Positions 43,091-54,429 of a stretch of 64,000 nucleotides of DNA are shown piece after piece (within the stretch, counting starts at the first letter, position 1; each line of letters begins with the position of its first letter). Both the position numbers and the translations under genes were made by a program. The stretch is from Apricaphanius iberus (taxonomy: Eukaryota; Chordata; Actinopteri; Cyprinodontiformes; Aphaniidae). The stretch is from the NCBI GenBank assembly GCA_028564705.1, contig JAPXFQ010000483.1, forward strand, positions 1,798,001-1,862,000, written 5' to 3'. The notes beneath the pieces were generated by a model. It saw only the letters and a list, made by a program, of their open reading frames with translations, ran no database searches and was not told the origin of the DNA.

Positions 43091-43214
43091 ACAATTTATA
43101 CAAATTATTCTATTTATAATCGTGGTGGAGAGTGGTTGGGGGGGGGGGCATGAAATGTTTTTATCTTTCTAGGGGGGGCGCAACAGAAAATAACTGAGAA
43201 GCACTGCTCTAACT

Positions 43215-45300
43215 GACCATTTCAAACCTGAAAGAAAACTTAATTATACCAGAACATTATCAGACAATGCTGTAGCGAGTTTTAAAGAAGCTCTTTCAAC
43301 TTTAGTTTCCTCAGTACATAAAAGTAAAATAGAAAATTGTGATTTCACTCCTGACCCCTCACAACTTGACATTTTAGTTCATAGCGTTAATTCCTCCCTG
43401 CGTCTGGCAATAGACGAAGTTGCCCCCTTGAAAAGGTAGGTGGCTAGCCATAGAAGGTTAGCTCCCTGGTTTAATTTAGAGCTACGTACCCTAAAGCAGA
43501 AGGTTAGAAAACTAGAGAGAAAATTGCGCTCCACGCATTTACAGGATTCTTATTTAGTGTGGAAAAATAGTCTATTGCTATATAAAAAGAGCCTTCGAAC
43601 AGCCAGAACAGCATATTTTTCATCTTTAATCGAGGAGAATAAAAAGAATCCTAGGTTTCTTTTTAATACAGTAACCAAACTCACACAGGATCATAGCTCT
43701 GAGCCAACCATTCCCCCAGCTCTTAGTAGTGACGATTCCATGCATTTTTTTATAAATAAAATAGACTCTATAAAAAATAAGATAACTGGGAACCTTCCCA
43801 ATATGCTTGCTTCTTCCTTATTTAGTGAGGCAGCATCAAAAAAGGTTGAACCTAATATATGCTTGGACTGCTTTCTTTTAAACTTTTAAAAGAAGTTTTC
43901 CCTTTGATTGCTGCTCCAATTTTAGATATAATGAACCAATCCTTAATCAATATATGTACCACAGGAGTTTAAGATTGCTGTAATTAAACCTCTACTTAAG
44001 AAACCATCTGTTGATCAAAACGACTTAATTAACTATAGACCGATATCTAATCTTCCCTTCTTATCTAAAATTGTAGAGAAAATAGTTGCACATCAGATGT
44101 GTGACCATTTAAACAATAATGAGCTGTTTGAGAAGTTTCAGTCAGGCTTTAGAGCTCATCATAGCACTGAAACAGCTCTGGTGAAGGTTACTAATGATAT
44201 TCTCATAGCCTCAGACAATGGACTGATGACCATTCTGGTCCTGTTAGATCTCAGTGCTGCCTTTGACACTGTCGATCACAATATTCTCATAGAAAGGCTT
44301 CAAAGTGTCGGTATAAGAGGAACAGCACTAGGCTGGTTTAAATCTTATTTGTCCAACAGATTTGAGTTTGTTTAGGTAAACAATAGATCTTCCTCGGCCT
44401 CAATGGTTACTTGCGGAATACCACAGGGTTCAGTGCTTGGGCCGATTCTTTTTACTATATGTCTGCTTCCTATTGGTAAAATCGTTAGGCAGCATGGGAT
44501 ACATTTCCATAGTTACGCAGATGATACACAGCTATATCTATCCATAAATCCTGATGAATCCAATCAGTTAGGTAGACTACAGGCACATCTGGAAGTCATA
44601 AAAATGTGGATGACTCTAAACTTCTTGCTTCTGAATTCTGATAAAACAGAAGTTGTCGTCTTTGGACCAGAAGCTCTGAAAAAGAAACTACTTAGTCAAC
44701 CCCTTCACCTGGACGGCATTAAATTAGCCTCCAGTAATAAAGCAAAAAACCTCGGTGTTATTTTTGACCAAGATATTTCATTTAGATCTCACATTAAAGA
44801 AGTCTCTAGGATTTCCTTTTTTCACCTTAGGAATATTGCAAAAATTAGAACCATCCTCTCCAGGAGTGATGCGGAAAAACTAGTCCATGTCTTTGTTACT
44901 TCAAGGCTGGATTACTGTAACTCTTTATTATCAGGTAGTCCACAGAAAACAATTAAAAGTCTTCAGTTAGTCCAAAATGCTGCTGCCAGGATTCTGATGA
45001 ATATTAAAAGAAGAGATCACATTTCCCCTGTTTTAGCTTCTCTTTACTGGCTCCCAGTGAGATCTAGAATATAATTCAAGATCCTCCTTCTGACATATAA
45101 AGCTCTTAATAATCAAGCTCCATCATACATAAGAGAGCTGATTGTTCCATATGTTCCTAACAGAGCCCTTCGCTCTCAGACTGCAGGTTTACTGGTAGTT
45201 CCTAGGATTATCTAAAAGTAGAATGGGTGGCAGTTATCAGGCTCCCCTCATATGGAACCAGCTCCCAGGGTTGGTTCGGGAAGCAGACAACTTGTCTATC
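43215..45300 (+). pseudogene. L2 ORF2, reverse transcriptase part, broken
   Basis: After the h[155 protein letters not shown] and LDYCNSLLSGSP. The catalytic YADD is intact, but stops at about 43889, 44375 and 45074 and at least one frameshift destroy the protein. This is the best-preserved L2 RT in the window and the reference for the other relics. Confidence 0.88.
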
Positions 45301-46089
45301 TTTAAAACTAGGCTTAAAACTTTCCTCTTTGACAAATCGACAGTTAGAAACAGGTTAATAGGTAGTTAGAGACAGGTTAGACAGGTAGCTAGGAAGAGAC
45401 AGGTTAATGTTAGTAGTCAGGTAGAGTGTCAAAAGCTAGGAAGAGACAGGTTAATGTTAGTAGTCAGGTAGAGTAGCTAGGTAGAGATAGATTAATGTAA
45501 GCCAGGTATAGTGTTAGTAGCAAGGTCTCCTAGTAGCTAGAAGACAGGGTAATGTTAGTAGCTATGCTGCTTTAGGCTAGGCTGGTGGAGGACATTATTA
45601 GAGTCAGTTCCTACTTTCTCTCCTACTTCTCCCCAACTGCATGATGTACTTTCAATTCAAGCGCCAACCTGTTTTCTCTTAGTCTCTTCCTACAGTAGGG
45701 AGTCCTGACCCGCTCTGCTTGACGACCCTGACTAAGATGGAATTCCAGTGGAAGAACGTTCTCCACATCCTGCTACCACCTTCTGCATCAGTTCTGTTGC
45801 TCTTTCTGTGTCTCTGCTGCCTTCTTCAAACCCCAGATTATCTCGCAGATGACCGCTTATGCTGAGCCTGGTTCTGCTGGAGGTTTCTTCCTGTTAAAAG
45901 GGAGTTTTTCCTCTCCACTGTCGCTTCATGCTTGCTCAGTGTGAGGGATTGCTGAGAAGTCACGACGCAATCTTCTGTGGTTCTCCAATTCCTAAATTAA
46001 ACATTGTATTGTAATAACTCTTCTTGTAAAGTGCCTTGAGATGACATCTGTTTTGAAAATGGTGCTATATAAATACGCTGAACTGAACC
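45301..46089 (+). repeat. L2 3' UTR with short tandem repeats and terminal tail
   Basis: 45350-45540 contains duplicated 'gctaggaagagacaggttaatgttagtagtcaggtagagt'. Then 'ggaggtttcttcctgttaaaagggag' and 'cgcttcatgcttgctcag', and the conserved end 'gtgccttgagatgacatctg'. Fragments of this UTR recur in + or - orientation at 13760, 21140, 33047, 37200 and 54430. Confidence 0.8.
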
Positions 46090-46091
46090 TA

Positions 46092-47363
46092 GATAAGGCA
46101 TCAGCATTCACATTGCTTTTACCTGAATGATATTTGATGTTGTAATTAAAAGAGACAAGCTGAGCAACCAAGCGCTGTTCTGTTGCACCCAGGCGAGCAG
46201 TCTGCAAACGGGTAAGAGGGTAATTGTCAGTGTACACTGTTAATGGTACACCAATCAAATAGTCTTTTAGTTTTTCAGTTACTGCCCACTTGATTGGTGT
46301 CGTTCAGCAGGGTGTAGACAACGGCTTACATAGGTTATGACGCGTTCCTGCTCCCCTTGTAATTGAGCCATTACTGCTCCCAAACCCTGATTACTGGCAA
46401 CAGTATACAGAATGAATGGCCGGGAGTAATTTGCATATGCCAGGACTGCCGCTTGAGTGAGTGCTGACTTCAACTTGATAAAAGATGCTTGGCACTCAGA
46501 GGACCAGTGTATCAATCGAGTCTCTGTCTGTTCATCGGCCGGGATGCCTGCCAATAGTGCATTCAGGGGCCATGCAATTTTTGCAAACCCAGCTAAAAAA
46601 CCTCTGTAATAGCCAGACAACCCTAGAAAGGCCTCACACCTGTTTCACAGTAGAGGGGGTCGGCCAGTCCTGCACTGCAGAGATTTTATCTGGATCAGGT
46701 CTTGCCCCTCTCTGGTCTACCACATAACCCAGGAATTTCACCTCGCGTTGCAAGAGCTTACACTTGTCCAGCCACAGCTTAAGTCCATGCTGCCCAACTC
46801 TTTGAAACACCCCATCCAGTTGCTGTAGTTGAGAGTAGAAAATGGGGTGAATATATGATTATATCATCCAGATACACCAGCAGCGACTCTGCAATCTGAC
46901 CACTTAAACACTGTTGCATAAGCCATTGGAAAGTGGCTGGTGCATTACACAATCCAAACACCGTGCGTTCAAATTTGAACAGGCAGACTGGAGTGGTAAA
47001 AGCAGTCTTCTCCCTATCCTGGGGGTCCATCCCAACCTGCCAGTAGCCGATGGCCAGGTCAAGGGTAAAAAACTAATCGCTCTGTTCAGATTGGTCAGTG
47101 TCTCTTCTATCCTGGGCAAAGGAAAAATATATTTATGCATGACTGCAATTAGTTTTCTGTAATTGACACAGAATCTCCAACTACTGCCTTTTTTTTTCCA
47201 CCGGGACTATGGGTGCAGCCCAAGGACTACAGCTCTCTCTAATCACTCCCTTCTCAAGCATACCTGACAACAGGGACTTCATCTCTTTGTACATCGAGGG
47301 GGGAAGAGGTTGATACCTCTCTATGATGGGTGCTGCATCACCAGTGTGGATTTGATGTTTCAC
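46092..47363 (-). pseudogene. pol: Gypsy family B pol: reverse transcriptase and RNase H, broken
   Basis: Minus strand, right to left: HQIHTGDAAPIIERYQPLPP, LLSGMLEKGVIRESCSPWAA, HKYIFPLPRIEETLTNLN, FKFERTVFGLCNAPATFQWL, YLDDIIIYSP, GYYRGFLAGFAKIAWPLNAL, then RNase H (FILYTVASNQGLGAVMAQL with TV where TDAS is usual; VYTDNYPLTRL; GKSNVNADALSRF). Several frameshifts. It differs from the chromovirus at 28-36 kb. The integrase is missing because the L2 LINE lies at its left edge. Confidence 0.85.
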
Positions 47364-48044
47364 AGCATCTGTTCGGGAGGGAGCGAGACGTAGAGAAGGA
47401 GTGTGGTGACGCTGGAGACAAGCAGAGGCAGAGGTTAACTCTGCTCGTGTGTAAGTATGGCAGCGACTCTCCTCTATCGTAGCCTATGGCAGTAGGAATT
47501 AAAGTGGCCTGTTTAATCGTCGTACCGCACCGTGGCGGTGCCCTTTTATTTTTTATTTATTTTTATTTTTTTGCCCACCTTGTTTAATGGACTTTAGTAT
47601 GTTTTATTTGTGGGTGCAATTTCTTGCTGCTTTTAATTTTCTGAAAATTTATTTTTGACTAACCTGCCGCTCTCTGTCTTCCTTGGTGAACAGTGTGCTC
47701 TCACCCGGTTATTCATCCTTTTTGCAATAATTATTTCCTTGGTCAACTTCAATTAAGTTCAAATACCTCCATAGCAAACTACCCACCACTTCACACTAGC
47801 ACCTCACTTTTTGGGGGTCCCTCATGTTGCTTCGGCAAGATGGCCACACATATCCAAGCAGACCATCATCCGCCATCGTGGAGGATGGGCTTGCCTCCTG
47901 ATTCTTTAGCAGTGAGTGAGAGCGGACAGACTCTGTAGGGCATTTAAACAGGTCATTCCAACAAACACTCACAACATTCATACCTATAATGAGTGGGTGT
48001 GTACAGTGTTCATCATTAACAATGATAACCCCCGCCCAGGGAAG
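47364..48044. other. Unassigned stretch inside Gypsy family B
   Basis: Lies between RT and protease regions that should be near each other, so it probably holds an insertion. 47530-47660 is T-rich. 47690-47990 contains the minus-strand words DGLLGYVWPSCRSNMRD without a known domain. No element ends were found. Confidence 0.4.
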
Positions 48045-48480
48045 TTAATGCCCTCCACGGCAAAGTCTAGCACTGCATAACCAGTGTAACCACTCTAACC
48101 CATTAGCAGCTCTCAATCGGAAAAATATAGGGGTCTTCCCAAGTTTAATCTTAGGAAAATGTTTTTCCACGACACTCTCTTGCATTAAAGTCACTTGGGA
48201 CCCCACCAGCAATTTGACTCCCTCAATGGTTAACCTTAAGGTAGGACTTTGTACATTACATGCGTCAATGGCCCCTTCCTTCTCTGGTGGAGAACTAACA
48301 ACCCCTGCCCCCCGGACCTCAGCAGCAAGGATTGCTAGTTTAAAGCCGGCTGGGAAGATTCCGGCTCTCTGCAAAACCAGGCTCTATGTCCTGCATGTCT
48401 GCATCTATGCCAGACAGGTCTACCTTGAGCATCCCGATCACTGGCATATGACATTGCCCACCCTCATAGGCCCTGCCCAA
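48045..48480 (-). pseudogene. Gypsy family B protease / gag-pol junction relic
   Basis: The minus strand reads FPAGFKLAILAAEVRGAGVV, then RLTIEGVKLLVGSQVTLMQE, similar to a retroelement protease start (GSQVTL in place of TGSQV). The same gag-pol junction, about 80% similar by eye over 200 bp, occurs at 56170-56370, where the zinc knuckle is readable. Confidence 0.6.
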
Positions 48481-48779
48481 AATTAGCCGGGCCCCGGCTC
48501 TACCTGTGTGATTTTTCTCTGCTCCCTCGGACCTCGGGAGACCACGCTACAAATTTTCAAAGTCCAATTCAATCCTATGAGCAGGGGCCGGCGTGAAAAA
48601 ACGGCCACTAGGTAGCCCTTTTTGGTGAGCCAGGGCCAGGAAATGTCCCTCGGGGACAATGTTCTGTTGGCATTGATTTTTGCCCCTACTCATAGGCTTT
48701 TATTGGCGGGGGACCCAAACTGTCCCAGCGTGCCGACCAAAATGGACATGGTGAGGAATTCCCTATGAGGAGGGGCCAG

Positions 48780-49460
48780 GCGTGTTTATTAAATAACCAC
48801 AAAGGTCAACCAAATCGCACAGGCTGCAGGCCTCCTCATAGGGTTACATAACCACAGAGGTCGCAGGTCTCTGGTGCAGTGCAGGACCACCTCTGGCTTT
48901 ATGTACTCAGGCTGGAGGCCTCTATTGTGGGCTACATGACCACTGTCTGGGCCCCTGGACCCTTGATGCAGTGGAGCCCTATCTCTGGCTTTATTTACCC
49001 AGGCTGCAGGCCTCTATTCTCGACTGCATAACCACTCTTTGGGCCATTGGAACTCTTGTGCAGTACAGGACCAGCTCTGGATTCATGTATACAGCCTTGA
49101 GGCCTTGATTCTGGGCTACATAATCACTGTCCTGGGCCCTTGGACCCTTGTTGCAGTGCAAGCCTGGCTCTGGCTTTATTTACCCAGCCTGGAGGCCTCT
49201 ATTCTGGGCTACATAACCACTGTCTGGGCCATTCAAACTCTGGTGCAGTGAATGGCCTGGCTCTGGCTTCATTTACCCAGGCTGCAGGCCTAAATTCTGA
49301 GCAACATAATCACTGTCTGGGTCCCTGTAACTCTGGTGCAGTGCATGACCAGCTCTGGTTTTATGTAACCAGACTGAAGGCCTCTAGTCTGGGCTATATT
49401 CCCTGGATTTCTGTTCCAGTGCCAAAAAACCTAAGTGTCACCATGGACATTTGGCATCAC
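48780..49460 (+). repeat. Minisatellite of about 92-bp units, arm 1
   Basis: About six diverged units built on 'ctctggctttatttacccaggctgcaggcctctattctgggctacataaccactgtctgggcc..tgg..cc.ttgtgcagtgca'. It begins with 'ataaccacaaaggtcaacc' and ends in 'catggacatttggcatcac'. The reverse-complement array is at 52390-52970. Confidence 0.75.
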
Positions 49461-49464
49461 TCCC

Positions 49465-49545
49465 CTAGAATGGGACCCTATGACGAGGAGACCAAGAGTA
49501 AGGCTTTGTGGTCCCCTCCTCATAGGGTCTCATTATGGGAGCCTG
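49465..49545. repeat. Imperfect palindrome of the 'gggaccctatgagg' type
   Basis: 'gaatgggaccctatgacgagg' at 49467 faces 'cctcctcatagggtctcatta' at 49513. It is one of at least three such structures in this region. Confidence 0.7.
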
Positions 49546-49700
49546 GTGGCAAAGGGTTCCTTACCCCAGGAACGGGACAACATAACATAACATAACTGGA
49601 TAACATACCCACAGTTGAAAAGGATTGTACTTTTTTAACCGTTTGATTTTTTTTAAAAGCACTGGAAACCCCAGCCTGTGGACATTTGGCATCAGGTTTA

Positions 49701-49771
49701 GAGAATGGGACCCTATGAGGAGGGGGCCGCGAGCCCCTAATATTGTACCCCCCTCATAGGGTCCCATTCTC
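49701..49771. repeat. Palindrome, about 24-bp arms
   Basis: 49701-49726 (GAGAATGGGACCCTATGAGG...) pairs with 49748-49771 with one bulge and a loop of about 21 nt. Confidence 0.85.
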
Positions 49772-50194
49772 GGAAGGTCATACCGAAATGTCCATGAGAT
49801 TTTGTTCCTAAAAAAAAGCATTTTTCTTGCTCCATAACTCAAAGGTCAACCAAATTTACAGGACACACTCCCAGCGTGACCTACTATTGATATGCAGTGT
49901 CTCAACTAGCTCAGAGGAGTTTACCCTAGCAAAACCCCGACAACATGGGGTATAGGATCCGAATACCCCGTGAGCCTTCGAACTGAAAAGTGGTGTCCGT
50001 AGGAATCAAATTTTTCTACTTATGCTAGAGTTATGAATTTTGAATATGTTGTTCTGGGGAGAGGGACACACGATCCTGACTTAGTTCCGGACCCCTAGAC
50101 CCCCCATGGGCTGAGATATGGCCCGCCCCTTTTTGGCTGTCGCCCAACTTCGACACCGTGAGTTTTCAACATTTTGAGGCCGATTTGGACGAAA

Positions 50195-50320
50195 TCTCTG
50201 TGATGGACTGGCGACCTGTCCAGGGTGTACCCCGCCTCTCGCTCGTTCATAGCTAGAAAAAGCCCCCCCCGGCAACCCCTTGAGGAATAAGTGATTCAGA
50301 AAATGGATGGATGGATGGAC
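50195..50320 (+). repeat. SINE/LINE tail 'gatggactggcgacctgtcc' with (GGAT)n
   Basis: 'tgatggactggcgacctgtccagggtgtaccccgcctctcgc...gattcagaaaatggatggatggatgg' is a very common fish SINE 3' part. A second copy is at 53305-53435. Confidence 0.8.
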
Positions 50321-50879
50321 GAAATCTGGACAAATGCGTATCTGTGTACAAAAGCACATGCCTCCAAACACCTTGTAAAGCTAATTCCTCCAAGGACCCA
50401 CGTAGAATCACAGCTCAAGTGTCTTAGTATTCAGTAAATTGCCCTGTTTAACACATCCAGAGTTGAAGAGGATTGGACTTTTTTAACCCTTTGATTTTTT
50501 TAAAAATGCCTGTGGACATTTGGCATCATTCACACAATGGGATCCTTTGAGCAGGAGACGGCGAGCCCTTACTTTTCGTCCCCTCGTCCTGCTTTTTAAA
50601 AAAATAAAAAAACTTAACAAAACTCTGTACTTTTGAACTCTGAATATATAGAGGACAATTTACTGAATACTATTTGACCCGGGCTCCTTTGTGGCTCCTG
50701 TGAGGAGTTAGCTTTAGATGGGGATTTTTGGCGTTTTGTTTTCATAGATATTTAGTGTAGAAGATGAACGCATTTATGCCATTTTCATGAACAAGCTCCC
50801 AAAAATGTAGGACCTGCAACGTGGAAATGGTTGGATGCTTGGAGTGACCTTCCGACCCCACACAATGTCCGACCAAGGT

Positions 50880-51125
50880 GTAAATGGACTGAATTTATAT
50901 AGCGCTTTTCTAGTCATGTTGACCACTCAAAGGGCTTTACACTGGAGCCAAATTCACCCATTCGCATTCACAAATGCGCACACATTCATACACTATACAG
51001 GCATTTTGGGGTTAAGTGCCTTGCCCAAGGGCACAAAGACATGTGACTGGAGGAAGCTGGAATCAAACCTACGACCCTCCGATTGCAAGACAATTACTCA
51101 ACCTACTGAGCCACAGTCGCCCAAC
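50880..51125 (+). repeat. Interspersed repeat of the 'cttgcccaagg' family
   Basis: 'gaatttatatagcgcttttctag...aaagggctttacac...ccattcgcattcac...ccttgcccaagggcac...cctacgaccctccgattgcaag'. This is the most complete of three copies (others 4145-4440 and 6655-6800). Confidence 0.7.
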
Positions 51126-51439
51126 TGTACTGGACTTCACCCCAGGGTACTACCCTGAAAGTTTCAAGCGTCTAGGTGGAATGTAGGCCGAGATATGAGC
51201 TTAATTATTTGTTAACTGGCTGCCTTCTCCCGTTTCTCTTGGTCGGCCCTTTGCTCCCAGCTTTCCATAATGAGACCTTATGAGGAGGTGACGAAAACAA
51301 GGATGACAGCCTTCTTACCAGGGTCCAATGTACATTTTGCATGATGTTCCCATTACTGGACCCCATGAGGGGAGGGGGACCAGAGTCTGTGCCCCTAGTA
51401 AGGCAGCCTGAACGACAGTGTTAAAAAGATTACAAAAAT

Positions 51440-51980
51440 AGCCAAACTAAACTTTTACAATATGAGAATAATAAGAGACTGTTTATCATTTCATGCCGCA
51501 AATGTGTTTATGCATGTGATGATATTGTTGCATTTTAGTTATTGCATAACCTCCTGGTCCCAGGCTTCAATTACAACAATTACGGCAGTAAGGATGATTT
51601 GTAATAGATCATTAACAATACTTTGCAAAAAAACTATTAAAACACACCATATGGTGGAATTGCAGAAGGAATTTTTTTAAAGTTTGAAATAAAAAACAAA
51701 AGTAATTTAAAATTAATGTATAAATGTTTACACCGTCAAGCTCCTGATGTCCTTAGACAGCTCATAGTACCTCTCAGAGCACTGGGTTCAATCACACGAG
51801 GAGCTTCAAATGGAAATGTGAAAGTGCCCCCGGAGAAGAACAACTTTTGGACTGTCTACCTTTTCTGTCCAAGGCTCCAAATTGTGGAACTCAATGTCTC
51901 CAGACCTAAAACAGGAAGACAATGTGAGAGTTTTTAAAAATGAGTTAAAGCGTGTCCTAAAAGACGATCAAATTTGCAGT
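51440..51980 (+). pseudogene. LINE reverse transcriptase C-terminal relic (Rex1/Babar-like)
   Basis: The frame at 51462-51680 has HFSYCITSWSQASITTI, and 51716-51937 has YKCLHRQAPDVLRQLI and NNFWTVYLFCPRLQIVELNV. These correspond to the region after the RT core in Rex1-like LINEs, not L2. Frameshifted and truncated. Confidence 0.5.
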
Positions 51981-52071
51981 CATTTTAAAATCGCATTCTT
52001 ATGCATTTATTTTGAATTATGGTGATGTAATTGTCCATTAATATTTCGATATTGTGGCATGCATGGGCGTA

Positions 52072-52173
52072 AGTGTGTGTGTATGTATGTATGTATGTAT
52101 GTATGTATGTATGTATGTATGTATGTATACATAGGGGTGTATGTATGTAGATGTATATTAGTATGCATGCATG

Positions 52174-52206
<33 letters not shown>

Positions 52207-52262
52207 TTGTGTATGTGTATTTATATGTATACTTTTATATGTTTATATATATATATGTGTGT
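52072..52262. repeat. (TATG)n and TA/TG microsatellite
   Basis: About a dozen TATG repeats at 52080-52130 followed by (TA)n/(TG)n tracts. Confidence 0.95.
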
Positions 52263-52389
52263 ATACTTTTTTAAACCCTTCTAGGGACGGACATTGCAAA
52301 TTAGCCTAGGCTACAAATGTTGTAGTATGTCACAGGTTAAATGTACATACTTGTCCCTGTCAAAAAAAAAAAAAAAGTTCTAGAGATCC

Positions 52390-52970
52390 AGGCAATGGTT
52401 CTACACCCAGAACTGAGGCCTCCAGCCTAGGTACATGAGCCAGAAGTTATCCTGCACTGGAGCAGAGATCAGAGAGGCCCAGACAGTGGTAATGCAGCCC
52501 AGAATGGGGGTTCTCAGCCTGGGTACATGTGGTAGAGGTGGTCCTGCACTGCACCGGAGATCCAGGGACCTATACCCTTGACCTTTGTGGTTATGTAACC
52601 CTTTATGGAGGCCTCCCAGCCTGTGTAATTTAGTTGGCCTTTGACCCATGGACATTTGGCATCACATTCAAGGGTTGTGGTGGTCCCCTCGTCATAGGGT
52701 AGAGTGATGCCAGATGTCCATAGTGACACAATTTTCTCCACTGGGACAGACATCCAGGGACCCTGATGGTGGATTTTTAGCCCAGAATTGAGGCCCATAG
52801 CATGGGTAAATGAAGCCAGAGGTGGTCCTGTGCTGCACCAGAGTTCCAGAGGCCCAGACTGTGGTTATGCAACCCAGAATGGGGGCCAACACCCTGGGTG
52901 CATGAGGTAGAGATAGTCCTGCACTGCCCCGGAGATCCAGGGACCTATACCTTTGACCTTCGTAGTTATG
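52390..52970 (-). repeat. Minisatellite, arm 2, inverted relative to 48780-49460
   Basis: Reverse-complement units: 'ggcctccagcctaggtacatgag...cctgcactgg...agaggcccagacagtggtaatgcagcccagaatggggg'. The block also contains 'accctttatggaggcctcccagcctgtg' and 'ccatggacatttggcatcac'. Together with arm 1 it makes a large foldback. Confidence 0.7.
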
Positions 52971-53164
52971 TTTGAACTAAACAACCAAACCGATATAATT
53001 TGCACATTATTTTCATCTGATGTACATGTTCTGTGTTGATGTACATATTCTGTGTATTATTGTATTTTTTTGTATATATTTTTCTCTTCTGTTACATATG
53101 TTGTATATTTGTTGTTTCTTTGGCTGCTGTTTACGACCGAATTTCCCCTGGTGGGACTATTAAA

Positions 53165-53206
53165 GGATTATTCTATTCTATTCTATTCTATTCTATTCTA
53201 TTCTAT
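53165..53206. repeat. (TTCTA)n microsatellite
   Basis: Six to seven repeats of attct/ttcta. Confidence 0.95.
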
Positions 53207-53304
53207 GTAACCCTATATGGAGGCCTCCAGCCTGTGTAATCTGCTGAACCTTTGACCTTTGGTTTCAAAGTTATGAAGCAATAAAAATGCATTGATTTTA
53301 GGGC

Positions 53305-53435
53305 CTGCGATGGACTGGCGACCTGTCCAGGGTGTACCCCGCCTCTCGCCTGTTGACAGCTGGAGATAGGAACAAGCCCCCCCCACGATCCCTTGGGGAT
53401 TTAGCAGTTCAGAAAATGGACGGACGGATGGTTTT
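53305..53435 (+). repeat. Second copy of the 'gatggactggcgacctgtcc' SINE tail
   Basis: Nearly the same as 50195-50320, ending in 'cagaaaatggacggacggatgg'. Confidence 0.8.
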
Positions 53436-53472
53436 AGGGTCCTAAATCCCATGGAAATTTAGCATAACGTTC

Positions 53473-53681
53473 CCACAATGGGACCCTATTGTGAGGAAAC
53501 AAAAACAAGGGGGCCGTGTACATTTGGCATCGGGTTCCAACAATGACAGTCTGTGATAAGGAGGCCAAGAATAGGGGGTCGTGGTCCCCTTGTCATAGGG
53601 TCCCACTCTGGGAAAGTAATGCCAAATATACATGGCCCCCTTCTTTTTGTCCCTTGGTCATAGGGTCCCATGGAAGTGGAC
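53473..53681. repeat. Nested palindrome of about 210 bp
   Basis: The left half ('caatgggaccctattgtgagg', 'acaagggggccgtgtacatttggcatc') is mirrored by the right half ('atgccaaatatacatggccccctt', 'ggtcatagggtcccatgg'), with a further inner 'gggg...cccc' fold. It belongs to the same family as 49465-49771. Confidence 0.8.
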
Positions 53682-53699
53682 TATTACTAAAATGTCTAT

Positions 53700-54310
53700 T
53701 CCCTATCAAAATGTGGAATCACGCAGCCCATCCCCCGTTGTGGCTTTACAGCTACGTTACTGTGACAAAGGTCAAAGTCGTTAGCGCTCCTATCTCAGCT
53801 TCTGCTCGTCGTAGAAACGTGAAACTTTCGACACGGACCACTTGCACCGAGACCTGCGAATGGCTTCCAGTTCACATGGACTGGATGACCTCTGAACCTG
53901 ACCTCCACTATGAGAAAGGGACGCCAGGACTCCTGGGGACATGGTCAATTACTTTTCGACTTCTGGTCACATTTGTGCAGTTTCTGCCCAACCGAAGGTC
54001 GTGCGGCCACCGTTTTCGCACAGCAGGCACCCAGTGTTGAAATACATCATTGTTTGGTCAAAATTCCAACTTTTTGTCCCAAATTGGTCAAGCTTCCTGG
54101 GAGGCACGTGGTGCAAAACAGATCCCCTGACCTTCGCCGTCACATTCACGCCCACTACGGGGCCCTGAAAGAGCCCTGGGGCACCAAAAACCAAAAAAAA
54201 GTCAAAGGTCGTGCTCAGATCCAAAGGGCAGAAACATGTCCCGTGGGTTTGCATTTGGCCTATGAGAACATGCCGGCCCCATTTCCATTGGGGTTCAGTT
54301 CAGGCCCGTG
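53700..54310. other. Unassigned stretch
   Basis: Open frames are short and overlap on both strands. Words such as 'gtcaaagtcgttagcgctcc' and 'cctgaccttcgccgtcac' suggest a degenerate repeat, but no family is recognised. Confidence 0.3.
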
Positions 54311-54429
54311 ACAATAAGTTCAATTCACATTTTCCGCCCCTTTGGGAAAGTGCCCTTAGTCCAGTAAATGTGTCAATTCAGTTCAATTCACCATTATTAC
54401 ATTATTATTGTCTATTGGGCAGACGATAA

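Larger units (their letters stand above)
40164..43206 (+). mobile_element. hAT DNA transposon, nearly intact
   Basis: Ends CAGTCCTTCTCA and, on the other strand, CAGTGCTTCTCA. The perfect 8-bp target duplication CTCTAACT is at 40156-40163 and 43207-43214. It encodes a BED-finger transposase interrupted by one stop. G/C-rich runs (ggggggg) occur near both ends. The size of 3.04 kb is normal for an autonomous hAT. It is related to the group from which the ZBED5/SCAND3-type host genes came (family knowledge). Confidence 0.95.
38400..46089 (+). mobile_element. Full-length-like L2 LINE, split by a hAT transposon
   Basis: The 5' UTR from about 38400 resembles the antisense copy at 55850-55990. ORF1 is at 38505-39440, ORF2 runs from about 39480 to 45300 with stops and frameshifts, and the 3' UTR ends in 'gtgccttgagatgacatctg...gctatataaatacgctgaactgaac' at 46089. 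Without the hAT it would be about 4.6 kb. The right flank is minus-strand Gypsy pol, so this L2 probably landed in that element. The left flank is not Gypsy, implying a deletion or later rearrangement. Confidence 0.85.
49600..50600. repeat. Dispersed module of the foldback-like region
   Basis: 'cagttgaaaaggattgtactttttt...tttgattttttttaaaa...tgtggacatttggcatca' at 49610-49700 recurs at 50460-50530, each followed by 'aatgggacccta/tccttgagNagg'. Between them, 50195-50320 carries a SINE tail. The remaining DNA has no gene. Confidence 0.55.

Noticed and set aside
48780..49460. CRISPR-like array
   Set aside because: Regularly repeated units, but there are no constant repeats with unique spacers; eukaryotic minisatellite with diverged units.
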